A stretch of DNA of 10,770 nucleotides, taken from the NCBI GenBank assembly GCA_943326655.2, contig CALPUC020000017.1:1-10770 (forward strand). Direction: 5' to 3'. Numbering within the stretch: position 1 is the stretch's first letter; every line of letters begins with the position of its first letter. A program made the position numbers and the translations under genes. The notes under the pieces were generated by a model. The model worked only from the letters and a program-made list of their open reading frames with translations. It made no database searches and was not told the DNA's origin. This document shows, one piece after another, positions 1-6,607 of this stretch. Origin of the DNA: Rhodoluna limnophila. GTDB lineage: Bacteria; Actinomycetota; Actinomycetes; Actinomycetales; Microbacteriaceae.

Positions 1-660
1 CGACAGTTGGCCCGTGAATACCCGGTTAAAGCCGACTTGGTAATCCCAACCCCGGAGTCGGGAACCCCGGCTGCAATTGGTTTTTCTCAAGAATCAGGCA
101 TCCCGTTTGGTCACGGGCTCGTAAAAAATGCCTACGTTGGGCGAACCTTCATTCAGCCTTCGCAAACCATTCGCCAGCGCGGTATTCGTCTGAAGTTGAA
201 CCCGCTCAAGGAAGTTATTCGCGGCAAGCGAATCATCGTCGTAGACGACTCGATTGTGCGAGGAAACACTCAGCGCGCTCTCGTGCAAATGCTTCGTGAG
301 GCAGGAGCGGCCGAGATTCACATCCGCATTTCCAGCCCGCCGATCACCTGGCCTTGTTTCTACGGAATCGACTTCGCCACTCGCGCCGAATTGATCGCCA
401 CCGGGCTCGGAGTTGAAGATGTTCGCGCTTCGATCAATGCCGACACTCTCGGTTACCTATCGAAAGACGGAATGATTGCCGCCACCGGTCAGCAGGAGCG
501 AGAGCTCTGCACCGCCTGCTTCACCGGCAAATACCCCATCGAACTTCCAACCGCAGACCGGTTGGGTAAAAACCTGCTTGAACGCGACGAAGCGGCAGCT
601 TGTGAACCTGGCCCAGACTCAGAGCTAAACGCTGTGGTCACCGACGCGGAAAAGAACTAA
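1..660 (+). CDS. purF: amidophosphoribosyltransferase, 3' part (5' end outside window)
   Basis: This is the C-terminal 219 residues of glutamine PRPP amidotransferase, which makes phosphoribosylamine in the first committed step of de novo purine synthesis. The frame is open through the left edge, so the N-terminal nucleophile-type glutaminase domain lies outside the window. The phosphoribosyltransferase domain is clear: the PRPP-binding loop VVDDSIVRGNT is at fragment residues 80-90. A cysteine in WPCFYGIDF (fragment C119) and a CTAC pair (C170, C173) before FTGKYP match three of the four cysteines that hold the 4Fe-4S cluster in Bacillus-type PurF. The enzyme is therefore probably the iron-sulfur, propeptide-processed type; the fourth cysteine would be upstream. 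Its TAA overlaps the purM ATG by one base, so the two genes are translationally coupled. Confidence 0.97.
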   Translation, partial: RQLAREYPVKADLVIPTPESGTPAAIGFSQESGIPFGHGLVKNAYVGRTFIQPSQTIRQRGIRLKLNPLKEVIRGKRIIVVDDSIVRGNTQRALVQMLREAGAAEIHIRISSPPITWPCFYGIDFATRAELIATGLGVEDVRASINADTLGYLSKDGMIAATGQQERELCTACFTGKYPIELPTADRLGKNLLERDEAAACEPGPDSELNAVVTDAEKN

Positions 661-1760
661 TGACTGAAAACGCCTACTCCAAAGCCGGGGTTGACACCGA
701 AGCCGGAGATCTGGCCGTTGAGCTGATGAAGCGCTCGGTTTCGGCTACTCACAACGATTTGGTGTTCGGCGGCCTCGGCGGATTTGCCGGCATGATGGAC
801 GTCTCTTTTATCAAGAACTATCAGCAGCCGCTGCTTGCCACTTCAACCGACGGCGTTGGCACCAAAGTAGCAATCGCTCAGGCCATCGATAAGCACGACA
901 CCATTGGCCAAGACCTGGTTGGTATGGTCGTCGACGACATCGTGGTGGTTGGCGCCAAGAGCCTGTTCATGACCGACTACATCGCCTGCGGAAAGGTTGT
1001 GCCTAGCCGCATCGCCGATATCGTCCGCGGTATTGCCGAAGCTTGTTCGAAAGTGGACGTGGCTCTGGTTGGTGGCGAAACTGCCGAACATCCTGGGCTT
1101 TTGGGCCCGGATGATTACGACGTGGCCGGCGCTGCCGTTGGTGTAATTGAAGCGTCGAAACTGCTCGGCCCTCAGAACGTAATCGCTGGCGATGTCGTGC
1201 TCGGTGTCGAGTCTTCTGGCCTTCACTCAAACGGCTACTCACTGGTTCGAAAGCTAGTTGCCGATCAGGGCCTCAAATACACCGATCACGTCGACGAATT
1301 CTCGGGCAACCTAGGTGAGGCGCTGCTAACGCCAACTCGCCTCTACACCGGTGTGCTAAACGAACTTCTCGAGAGCGAGCTTGGCGAGGGCGTTCACGCG
1401 ATGAGCCACATCACTGGCGGCGGAATTGCCGCGAACCTGGCCCGTGTGCTACCGCAGGGAGTTTCGCTAGATGTCGACCGCTCCACCTGGTCGCCGCTGG
1501 AAGTTTTCCGCGTGCTCTCCAACTGGGGTGGGTTCGAGCTAACTTCCGTTGAAGGCACCTGGAATCTTGGTCTCGGCCAGGCACTCGTTGTGTCGGCGGC
1601 CAAAGCTGAAGCCATTGCGGCTGCGCTAAATGCCAAAGGATTCAAAACCTGGGTGCTCGGTTCAATCGAGACCGCTGGCACCGATTTGAGCGGCTACGTT
1701 CAGGGTGCTAAGGGCGTTGACGGCGGTGCGGTACGCCTTATCGGCGCATACGCAAACTAA
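660..1760 (+). CDS. purM: phosphoribosylformylglycinamidine cyclo-ligase (AIR synthetase)
   Basis: PurM closes FGAM to AIR using ATP, the fifth step of de novo purine synthesis, in the cytoplasm. The 366-residue length is usual for the family. Recognisable family signatures are YSKAGVD near residue 6, the ATP-site segment STDGVGTK at 62-69, GMVVDDIVVVGAK at 88-100, GGETAEHPG at 138-146, the SSGLHSNGYSLVRK block, and SHITGGGIAANL in the C-terminal half. The ATG start overlaps the last base of purF (TAATG), which fixes the start and indicates a purF-purM operon. The stop codon is followed immediately by the stop of the convergent DUF3073 gene, so there is no room for a terminator between them. 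Confidence 0.97.
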   Translation: MTENAYSKAGVDTEAGDLAVELMKRSVSATHNDLVFGGLGGFAGMMDVSFIKNYQQPLLATSTDGVGTKVAIAQAIDKHDTIGQDLVGMVVDDIVVVGAKSLFMTDYIACGKVVPSRIADIVRGIAEACSKVDVALVGGETAEHPGLLGPDDYDVAGAAVGVIEASKLLGPQNVIAGDVVLGVESSGLHSNGYSLVRKLVADQGLKYTDHVDEFSGNLGEALLTPTRLYTGVLNELLESELGEGVHAMSHITGGGIAANLARVLPQGVSLDVDRSTWSPLEVFRVLSNWGGFELTSVEGTWNLGLGQALVVSAAKAEAIAAALNAKGFKTWVLGSIETAGTDLSGYVQGAKGVDGGAVRLIGAYAN

Positions 1761-1961
1761 CTATTTAGCTTCGTCTTCGGTGGTTTCGCCGACTTCGGCT
1801 TCTTCGTCTGGGTAAAGATCTGCCCACTTGTCGACAAGTTCATTACCGTCGGTCTCGGGTGCGAGCTCTTTTTCCAGCGCGGACAAATCGGTGTTCGGGC
1901 TGTAATACTTTAGATCGCGGGCAACCTTAGTGTGCTTTGCTTTTTGACGGCCACGCCCCAT
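1761..1961 (-). CDS. DUF3073 family small conserved actinobacterial protein
   Basis: This 66-residue protein begins MGRGRQKAKHTKVARDLKYY and ends in an acidic tail rich in Glu and Asp. The strongly basic start, the SPNTDL motif around residues 22-27 and the acidic end match the DUF3073 family, which in many actinobacteria sits beside purM. No function is established for the family. The basic head suggests nucleic-acid contact, which is inference only. The start is supported by an AGGGGG ribosome site about seven bases upstream on the - strand. The gene is convergent with purM with zero spacing, and 58 bp separate its start from the end of the second fluoride-channel gene. It may be read as the last gene of that block or from a promoter in or near this gap; neither can be shown here. 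Confidence 0.88.
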   Translation of the reverse strand: MGRGRQKAKHTKVARDLKYYSPNTDLSALEKELAPETDGNELVDKWADLYPDEEAEVGETTEDEAK

Positions 1962-2019
1962 GGCGAGCCCCCTAACTAAAAATCAACGGGATAGAAACCT
2001 GAGAAGAGTTTATCAGCCG

Positions 2020-2349
2020 TTACAGACTAAAGCCCACGAGCATCAAGGCTGTGTATGGAAGAAGTAGGTTCAGCAGAACATTCAGGAACGCTGCCACTCG
2101 ACGATCGCTCTGAACTAGTTGCCAGGTCTGTGCCACAAAGGTTGAGAAGGTGGAAAGCCCCCCGGCTAGGCCGGCCACCAGCACCAAACCCAGCTGTGGC
2201 TGTGTGAGCATAGACCAGGCCGCTATCGCGGTTCCCAGGGTGTTGGCAGCCAAGATACCCCAGGGCAGATAACCCTTGAAGTTGCCCAGAAGGCTTCTCG
2301 CAACACTTCCCAGACCACCGAAGAAAGCGACTACTAAGACCTCGACCAT
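2020..2349 (-). CDS. crcB: fluoride ion channel FluC/CrcB, subunit with intact phenylalanine box
   Basis: This 109-residue, four-helix membrane protein belongs to the CrcB/FluC family, which exports fluoride passively as dual-topology dimers. Family marks are GGLGSVAR near the N-terminus (R18), the pore asparagine in AANTLG (N36), and GGLSTFSTF (residues 63-71) in the broken third helix. Both box phenylalanines, F68 and F71, are present. It starts with ATG inside the 3' end of the preceding fluC gene (16-bp overlap), so the two are almost certainly co-translated. Two adjacent small FluC genes are common in Gram-positive bacteria and usually make a heterodimer. No clear terminator hairpin follows it. 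Confidence 0.93.
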   Translation of the reverse strand: MVEVLVVAFFGGLGSVARSLLGNFKGYLPWGILAANTLGTAIAAWSMLTQPQLGLVLVAGLAGGLSTFSTFVAQTWQLVQSDRRVAAFLNVLLNLLLPYTALMLVGFSL

Positions 2350-2690
2350 GCGCGTTCACCGCCCAGGATTCGTCCGAGCCAGTAGGCCAAAATGCCCACG
2401 AAAATCTGTGTCGCAAGTACTCCGTAGCTTCCCTGCGGGGTGAGTTGAGCGAATGTGAACAGGCCGCTCACGGTTGTGAATCCCCCAGCAAAGCCGGTGC
2501 CGAGAAGCGCTTGCGTCCTAGGTGATTTGGTTAGCGAGGAAACGTGCAGGAAACCGAGCACCAGTGCTCCGGCCAGGTTCACAATCCAAAGCCCGGTAGC
2601 GTTGTCGTCTGCCGAGCTGGAGATCACGAACCGAAGTGCGCTACCTACAGCACCACCCAAAAAGGTGAGAAGGATTGGTAGCCCTGGCAA
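2334..2690 (-). CDS. crcB: fluoride ion channel FluC/CrcB, subunit with degenerate phenylalanine box
   Basis: This is the first of the two FluC/CrcB paralogues, with 118 residues and four predicted helices. It shows the family pattern GGAVGSALRF (R20), the pore asparagine in IVNLAG (N38) and GFAGGFTT (residues 66-73). The following box reads VSGLF, so the positions of the two conserved phenylalanines are V74 and L77 by direct alignment with its partner. This points to a non-equivalent subunit in a heterodimer. The start is a TTG only 4 bp after the stop of the KimA-like gene. It is chosen because the encoded N-terminus fits the family and the upstream stop leaves almost no alternative. The lack of space also excludes a fluoride riboswitch directly before it. 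The last residues (GERAWSRS) are polar. Confidence 0.9.
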   Translation of the reverse strand: MPGLPILLTFLGGAVGSALRFVISSSADDNATGLWIVNLAGALVLGFLHVSSLTKSPRTQALLGTGFAGGFTTVSGLFTFAQLTPQGSYGVLATQIFVGILAYWLGRILGGERAWSRS

Positions 2691-2694
2691 TTAG

Positions 2695-4782
2695 CTACTC
2701 GTCGTCTTTTTCGTCGGCGGTAATCACAATAACTTCGTTGCGCGCCAGCTTGTGATGGCGACGCTGAACCGGTCTCACCATTTCCCCACGACGAGAGTCA
2801 CCCGGCAGCGGGTTTCGGTGGAAGGGGTTGAACTTCTCGGCAGACTCGAGTCGCCATGGCACCAGTGTCACCATTACGCCACGAACGTAAAGCAAACGAG
2901 AGCGCAAGCGGTTGGCGCGGTGGTTGTGGAAGATGTGCTCCCACCAGTGACCCACGATGTACTTCGGTAGGTAGACCGAAATGCGCTCGCGGCCGTGGCG
3001 CTTGCGGTGGTCTTCCAAGAATTCGATTAGCGGAGCGCTGAAGTCGCGGTATGGCGATTCGATGATCTTGAGCGGAACCTTGATTCCGAATTCTTTCCAC
3101 TCCAGGCGGAATGCTTCGGCACGGTCTGGGTCAACCGCCACGTGCACGGCGTCGAGGCGATCGTGTTTGCTGGAAAGAGCGTAGTCGAGAGCCTTGAGCT
3201 GTGGCTTGTTCAACTTGTCCATAAGCACAACCGCGTAGTCGCCCTTACTTCCAAACTCGGTGCTTTCGTCGAGGGCGATTTCGGCCTCAATGGTCTTGTA
3301 GTAGCGGTTGGTGTTGAGCATCACCCAGTAGAGCGGGATAGCGATGACGAAAACAACCCAGGCACCTTCGAGGAACTTGGTCACTGTAACGATTGCTAGC
3401 ACCAGGCCGGTAAGTGATGCACCGATTCCGTTGATAATTCGTCCGCTAGTGGCCTCACGCTTGCTAATCGAACCGTCTTTTAGTCCGCGCTTCCAGTGGC
3501 GCAACATACCGATTTGGCCTACGGTGAAAGCGGTGAATACGCCGAGCACGTAGAGCTGGATTAGTCGTGTCACATCGGCCTCGAAGAGCAGAACCATCAC
3601 CAGGGCTGCGGCGGTTAGAGAAAGCATTCCGTTGGAGTAAACCAAACGGTCTCCGCGAGTCAGTAGCGCTTTAGGGGCGTACTTGTCTTTTGCCAGAACC
3701 GAAGAAAGCAGCGGGAACCCGTTGAAAGCGGTGTTGGCGGCGAGAAGCAGAATGGCCGCTGTAGCGGCTTGAAGAACGAAGAACATAATTGAACCGTTGC
3801 CGAAGATGGCCACACCCAATTGTGCGATTACCGATTGCTGTGGTCCCGCGATAAATGCCTCCAAATCCGCGCCTTTGAGCTGCAGTTCCGGATCCTCGAT
3901 GTATTGAATTCCGGTTGCGAGCCCGAAGAAAATGATTCCAGCAAACATGGTGATGGCCGTCATGCCCATTAGAGTCATGGTGATTTGGGCGTTCTTCACT
4001 TTTGGCTTACGGAATGCGGGCACCCCGTTGGCTATTGCTTCAATACCGGTTAGCGCCGCCGAACCCGAGGCAAACGAGCGAAGCAGCAGGAACGCCAGGA
4101 GCCAAGGTGTTGCTTGAAGCTGTTGCTCAACATGAACCTCATAGCCAGATGAAGGAGCCGTGAGATCTTCGCCGAGAACTAACAGTCGGTAGAGCCCGGT
4201 CCCAATCAGGGCAAAAACGCTGGCAATAAAGATGTAGGTGGGAACGGCGAAAGCCAAGCCCGATTCGCGAACTCCGCGAAGGTTGATTGCCATTAGCAGA
4301 ATGATGAAACCGATTGCGATTTCTATTCGGAAGGGGTCTAAAGCTGGAAATGCCGAAATGAGGTTATCGGTACCAGCGGAAATCGAAACCGCCACGGTCA
4401 TCACGTAGTCAATCAGTAGCGCGCTAGCCACAACCAGTGCCGACTTTTCACCGATGTTGGTTTTGGCAACCTCGTAGTCGCCGCCGCCAGATGGGTAGGC
4501 CTTGATGACTTTGCGATAGCTGAGCACGATGATGGCCAAGAGTGCCACAACCATCGATGCAATCCACGGAGTGTAAATAAGAGTTGAAACTCCACCAACC
4601 GCACCCAGGGTGAGGATCATCAATAGCTCTTGCGGGCCGTAGGCCACCGATGAGAGCGGGTCGCTGGAGAAGATAGGGAGAGCCACACTCTTCGGCAGCA
4701 GTTCGCCTTCTAGTTTTTTGTTAGAAAGTTTTTTACCGAGGAATATTCGCTTGGTGCGAGGCTCTTTGGATGTTTCATTCAC
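2695..4782 (-). CDS. KimA-like potassium:proton symporter (APC superfamily permease with C-terminal Usp-like domain)
   Basis: This 695-residue permease resembles the Bacillus high-affinity potassium importer KimA (formerly YdaO) along its length, by comparison from memory. The N-terminal part has SSDPLSSVAYG (D41, Y48), SYRKVIKAYPSGGGDY (88-103), LLIDYVMTVAVSISAGTD (D125, S133) and LTGIEAIANG. These agree in spacing with the KimA residues I recall as potassium-site ligands (D36, Y43, D117, S125, T230, E233). About twelve membrane helices precede a soluble C-terminal region from roughly residue 510, with AVVLMDKLNKPQ, PLKIIESPYRDF and VGHWWEHIFHN, like the Usp-type regulatory domain of KimA. 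A polar tail of about 45 residues, basic then acidic, extends past that domain. The start is GTG, 11 bp after the MFS stop, with a GGAG inside the MFS end. Many databases would call it only an amino acid permease. Confidence 0.85.
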   Translation of the reverse strand: MNETSKEPRTKRIFLGKKLSNKKLEGELLPKSVALPIFSSDPLSSVAYGPQELLMILTLGAVGGVSTLIYTPWIASMVVALLAIIVLSYRKVIKAYPSGGGDYEVAKTNIGEKSALVVASALLIDYVMTVAVSISAGTDNLISAFPALDPFRIEIAIGFIILLMAINLRGVRESGLAFAVPTYIFIASVFALIGTGLYRLLVLGEDLTAPSSGYEVHVEQQLQATPWLLAFLLLRSFASGSAALTGIEAIANGVPAFRKPKVKNAQITMTLMGMTAITMFAGIIFFGLATGIQYIEDPELQLKGADLEAFIAGPQQSVIAQLGVAIFGNGSIMFFVLQAATAAILLLAANTAFNGFPLLSSVLAKDKYAPKALLTRGDRLVYSNGMLSLTAAALVMVLLFEADVTRLIQLYVLGVFTAFTVGQIGMLRHWKRGLKDGSISKREATSGRIINGIGASLTGLVLAIVTVTKFLEGAWVVFVIAIPLYWVMLNTNRYYKTIEAEIALDESTEFGSKGDYAVVLMDKLNKPQLKALDYALSSKHDRLDAVHVAVDPDRAEAFRLEWKEFGIKVPLKIIESPYRDFSAPLIEFLEDHRKRHGRERISVYLPKYIVGHWWEHIFHNHRANRLRSRLLYVRGVMVTLVPWRLESAEKFNPFHRNPLPGDSRRGEMVRPVQRRHHKLARNEVIVITADEKDDE

Positions 4783-4793
4783 AAAGAGTTACT

Positions 4794-6407
4794 TTACTCC
4801 TTGCGCCTGCGGCTTCCGAGACCAAACGTGGAAAGGAAACCGAGAGCCAAAAATACTCCGGCAGCCCAAGCCGAGAACCTGGTGCCCTCGGTGAAGCCAT
4901 CTCCAGCAGCGGTAACTATCTGGTCGGCAACATCTTCAGGGAACTGCTGAGCAATCAGGCCCTCCTTCAGTGAAGGAATCGCCGAACCTGCGCTGTCAAC
5001 GACTAGCTGAGAGATAACCCCGGCACGCTCTTTGTCGATGTTCAATTCGGCAAGTCGGGTGTCGATGGAGTTTTGGGTTCCGGTAAAAAGCATGGTTCCC
5101 AGGACCGCGATGCCTAGAGCCGATCCAATCTGGCGTGCAGTGCTCTGAGTTCCAGAGCCCTGACCAGACATATCGGCTGGTACGTCAATCATGATCACGC
5201 CGGTGAGCTGCGCGGTTGCCATACCAACACCGATTCCGTAGATGAAAAGGCTCGGGGCGATTGAAATCCAACCAGCCTCGACGTTGGCGAAAATCGCTAC
5301 AGTTGCCACGGCGACCAATTCCAAGCCGACACCGATTCGAACCACTGTGGCTGCTGGAACCTTGCCACTGAGTGCACCGGCCGCACCAGAGGCGAGGAAA
5401 GCGCCTCCCGCTAGGAATAGCAGAACCAAACCGGAATCAATTGGGGAGAGACCCAGAACGTTTTGCAGCCAGAGCGGAATTGCAAAGAGCAAACCGAATT
5501 CACCCATGGAAATGATTAGCGCGGCAATCGAGCCATTCCGGAAAGACGAAATCTTGAACAGGTTGAGATCGAGCAGAACGTTCTTGTGCGCCTTTTCGCG
5601 GTAGCGCTCCCAATAGTAGAAAGCAATAAATGCTGCCAGTGAAATCCCCAGAGAAATAGGGATGATCGAAATCTGCGCGGTTGCCCACTTGAAACCACCG
5701 ATTTCGAATACGGTTTCGGTTTGATCCCACCAACCGTAGATGCGACCTTCAATCAAACCGAAAACCAGGGTGAGGAACATCACGGTTGAAATGATTGCCC
5801 CAACGAAGTCGATGCCACCGGCACGCTGAGCCTGCTTAGACTCGGCCACCCAGTAAATAAGACCGGCCATAACAATCAGACCTAGCGGAAGGTTGATGTT
5901 GAAAGCCAGGCGCCATCCGTCTTCGCCGAACGAAGTTGCCAACCAACCACCGAGCACAGGCCCCAGGGCAACCATTCCACCGATGGTGGCTCCCCAAACG
6001 GCGAACGCGATTCCACGCTCTTTGCCCTGGAAGTTTGCATTCACCAGCGAGAGTGTGTTTGGCAGAACCATCGAACCACCGATTCCCTGAACCACGCGGG
6101 CTGCAATCATGCTCGTGGCGTCGGTTGAATAACCGGCCCAAACCGAGCTAGCCACGAAAATCGCGATACCCAGAACCAGAATGAATTTGCGACCGAAGCG
6201 ATCGCCCAGAGAACCCCAAACCAAAAGCAGCGACGCAAACACGAGCACGTAGCTCTCTTGAACCCACTGAACTTCAGTAGAAGTCAAATCAAGCGCACGG
6301 ATGATGTCTGGGAAAATCGTGTTCACGATGGTTCCGTCGATGATTACCAACGAAATGGCCATCGAGATAAATACGAGACCAATCCAACGGTTGCGAGTCT
6401 TGGTCAT
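4794..6407 (-). CDS. DHA2-family (14-helix) MFS multidrug exporter
   Basis: This 537-residue protein is a major facilitator of the EmrB/QacA (DHA2) type, a proton-driven exporter of drugs or other toxic compounds. It has the D1 motif IDGTIVNTIFP (D24) in helix 1, motif A GSLGDRFGRK at residues 65-74, RVVQGIGG at 104-111 and the antiporter motif C GPVLGGW at 149-155. Length and hydrophobic periodicity fit 14 helices. A loop near residues 470-515 is soluble-looking and helical. The substrate cannot be read from the sequence. The ATG at 6405-6407 lacks a good ribosome site; a TAGGTT hexamer lies 8 bp before it, so the mRNA may be nearly leaderless (weak inference). It is the first gene of the block running to 2020, and it is divergent from the Cys-rich micropeptide gene. 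Confidence 0.92.
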   Translation of the reverse strand: MTKTRNRWIGLVFISMAISLVIIDGTIVNTIFPDIIRALDLTSTEVQWVQESYVLVFASLLLVWGSLGDRFGRKFILVLGIAIFVASSVWAGYSTDATSMIAARVVQGIGGSMVLPNTLSLVNANFQGKERGIAFAVWGATIGGMVALGPVLGGWLATSFGEDGWRLAFNINLPLGLIVMAGLIYWVAESKQAQRAGGIDFVGAIISTVMFLTLVFGLIEGRIYGWWDQTETVFEIGGFKWATAQISIIPISLGISLAAFIAFYYWERYREKAHKNVLLDLNLFKISSFRNGSIAALIISMGEFGLLFAIPLWLQNVLGLSPIDSGLVLLFLAGGAFLASGAAGALSGKVPAATVVRIGVGLELVAVATVAIFANVEAGWISIAPSLFIYGIGVGMATAQLTGVIMIDVPADMSGQGSGTQSTARQIGSALGIAVLGTMLFTGTQNSIDTRLAELNIDKERAGVISQLVVDSAGSAIPSLKEGLIAQQFPEDVADQIVTAAGDGFTEGTRFSAWAAGVFLALGFLSTFGLGSRRRKE

Positions 6408-6501
6408 AGTTTTTGAACCTAACAGTTTGATGGGAAATCTAGTGTGAGTCTAACCCCGAAGCGTATGCTCGCATTAGAAGCACATTGGAAGGAGGCGCAA
6501 A
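6408..6501. promoter_or_regulatory. shared divergent upstream region of the MFS exporter and the Cys-rich micropeptide gene
   Basis: These 94 bp separate two divergent starts. Toward the + strand, TATGCT at 6464-6469 is the best -10 candidate (TANNNT), with no good -35 seventeen bases upstream; it would give a leader of about 25 bases. Toward the - strand, TAGGTT (6416-6421) is a -10 candidate. The - strand also has a near-repeat, TAGACT and TAGATT, 11 bp apart (+ strand 6438-6454), which could be an operator or chance. No convincing palindrome was found. Confidence 0.35.
6489..6495 (+). promoter_or_regulatory. strong ribosome binding site of the Cys-rich micropeptide
   Basis: AAGGAGG lies 6 bases before the ATG at 6502. 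It is a full-length Shine-Dalgarno match and by eye the strongest in the window; most other genes here have partial matches or none. It is the main reason to believe that the 17-codon frame is translated. Confidence 0.8.
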
Positions 6502-6555
6502 ATGATTAAGCTCCAAGATGGCTGCAACTGCGGCGGCTGCAACTGCGGCAAGTAA
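6502..6555 (+). CDS. 17-residue cysteine-rich micropeptide (unnamed, metallothionein-like composition)
   Basis: The frame encodes MIKLQDGCNCGGCNCGK followed by TAA. Four of 17 residues are cysteine, arranged C-x-C-x2-C-x-C, in two identical GCNCG units. There is no hydrophobic segment and no signal peptide. Support for a real gene is the perfect AAGGAGG at ideal spacing, a candidate -10, and a strong terminator ending the unit 19 bases after the stop. It is not an attenuator leader, because the next genes are tRNAs on the opposite strand. The cysteine spacing would suit binding of a soft metal such as Cu(I) or Zn(II), or thiol redox chemistry; this is inference from composition. A modified-peptide precursor is possible, but no maturase is in the window. 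I do not recognise a named family. It is shorter than usual annotation cut-offs and would normally be missed. Confidence 0.7.
   Translation: MIKLQDGCNCGGCNCGK
6520..6549 (+). repeat. perfect 15-bp tandem duplication inside the micropeptide gene
   Basis: GGCTGCAACTGCGGC occurs twice in a row (6520-6534 and 6535-6549). Each copy encodes Gly-Cys-Asn-Cys-Gly in the same frame. There are no differences even at synonymous sites, so the second cysteine pair probably arose by recent unit duplication, or is kept identical by codon preference. Confidence 0.95.
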
Positions 6556-6573
6556 CAAAAAATTGAGTTAAAG

Positions 6574-6607
6574 CAAAAACCCCGGGTCGTGAGATCCGGG
6601 GTTTTTG
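6574..6607. terminator. bidirectional intrinsic terminator between the micropeptide and tRNA-Phe
   Basis: A perfect 12-bp inverted repeat (6574-6585 with 6596-6607) surrounds a 10-base loop. The stem has a CCCCGG core flanked by A5 on one side and T5 on the other, so it ends transcripts with a U-run on both strands. On the + strand it closes the micropeptide unit; on the - strand it closes the tRNA cluster. On the tRNA transcript the stem begins at the base directly after the mature tRNA-Phe 3' end. Confidence 0.92.

Noticed and set aside
843..1242. Long antisense frames inside purM (and similar ones inside ppa, tilS and the transporter genes)
   Set aside because: They are shadows of codon bias in well-supported genes, with no ribosome sites and no recognisable protein features.
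2691..2694. Fluoride riboswitch upstream of the fluC pair
   Set aside because: Only 4 bp separate the first fluC gene from the preceding stop, so there is no room for the aptamer.
4783..4793. c-di-AMP (ydaO) riboswitch before the KimA-like gene
   Set aside because: The gap is 11 bp, far too short. The region before the NlpC/P60 gene (6882-7004) also appears too short and largely leaderless.
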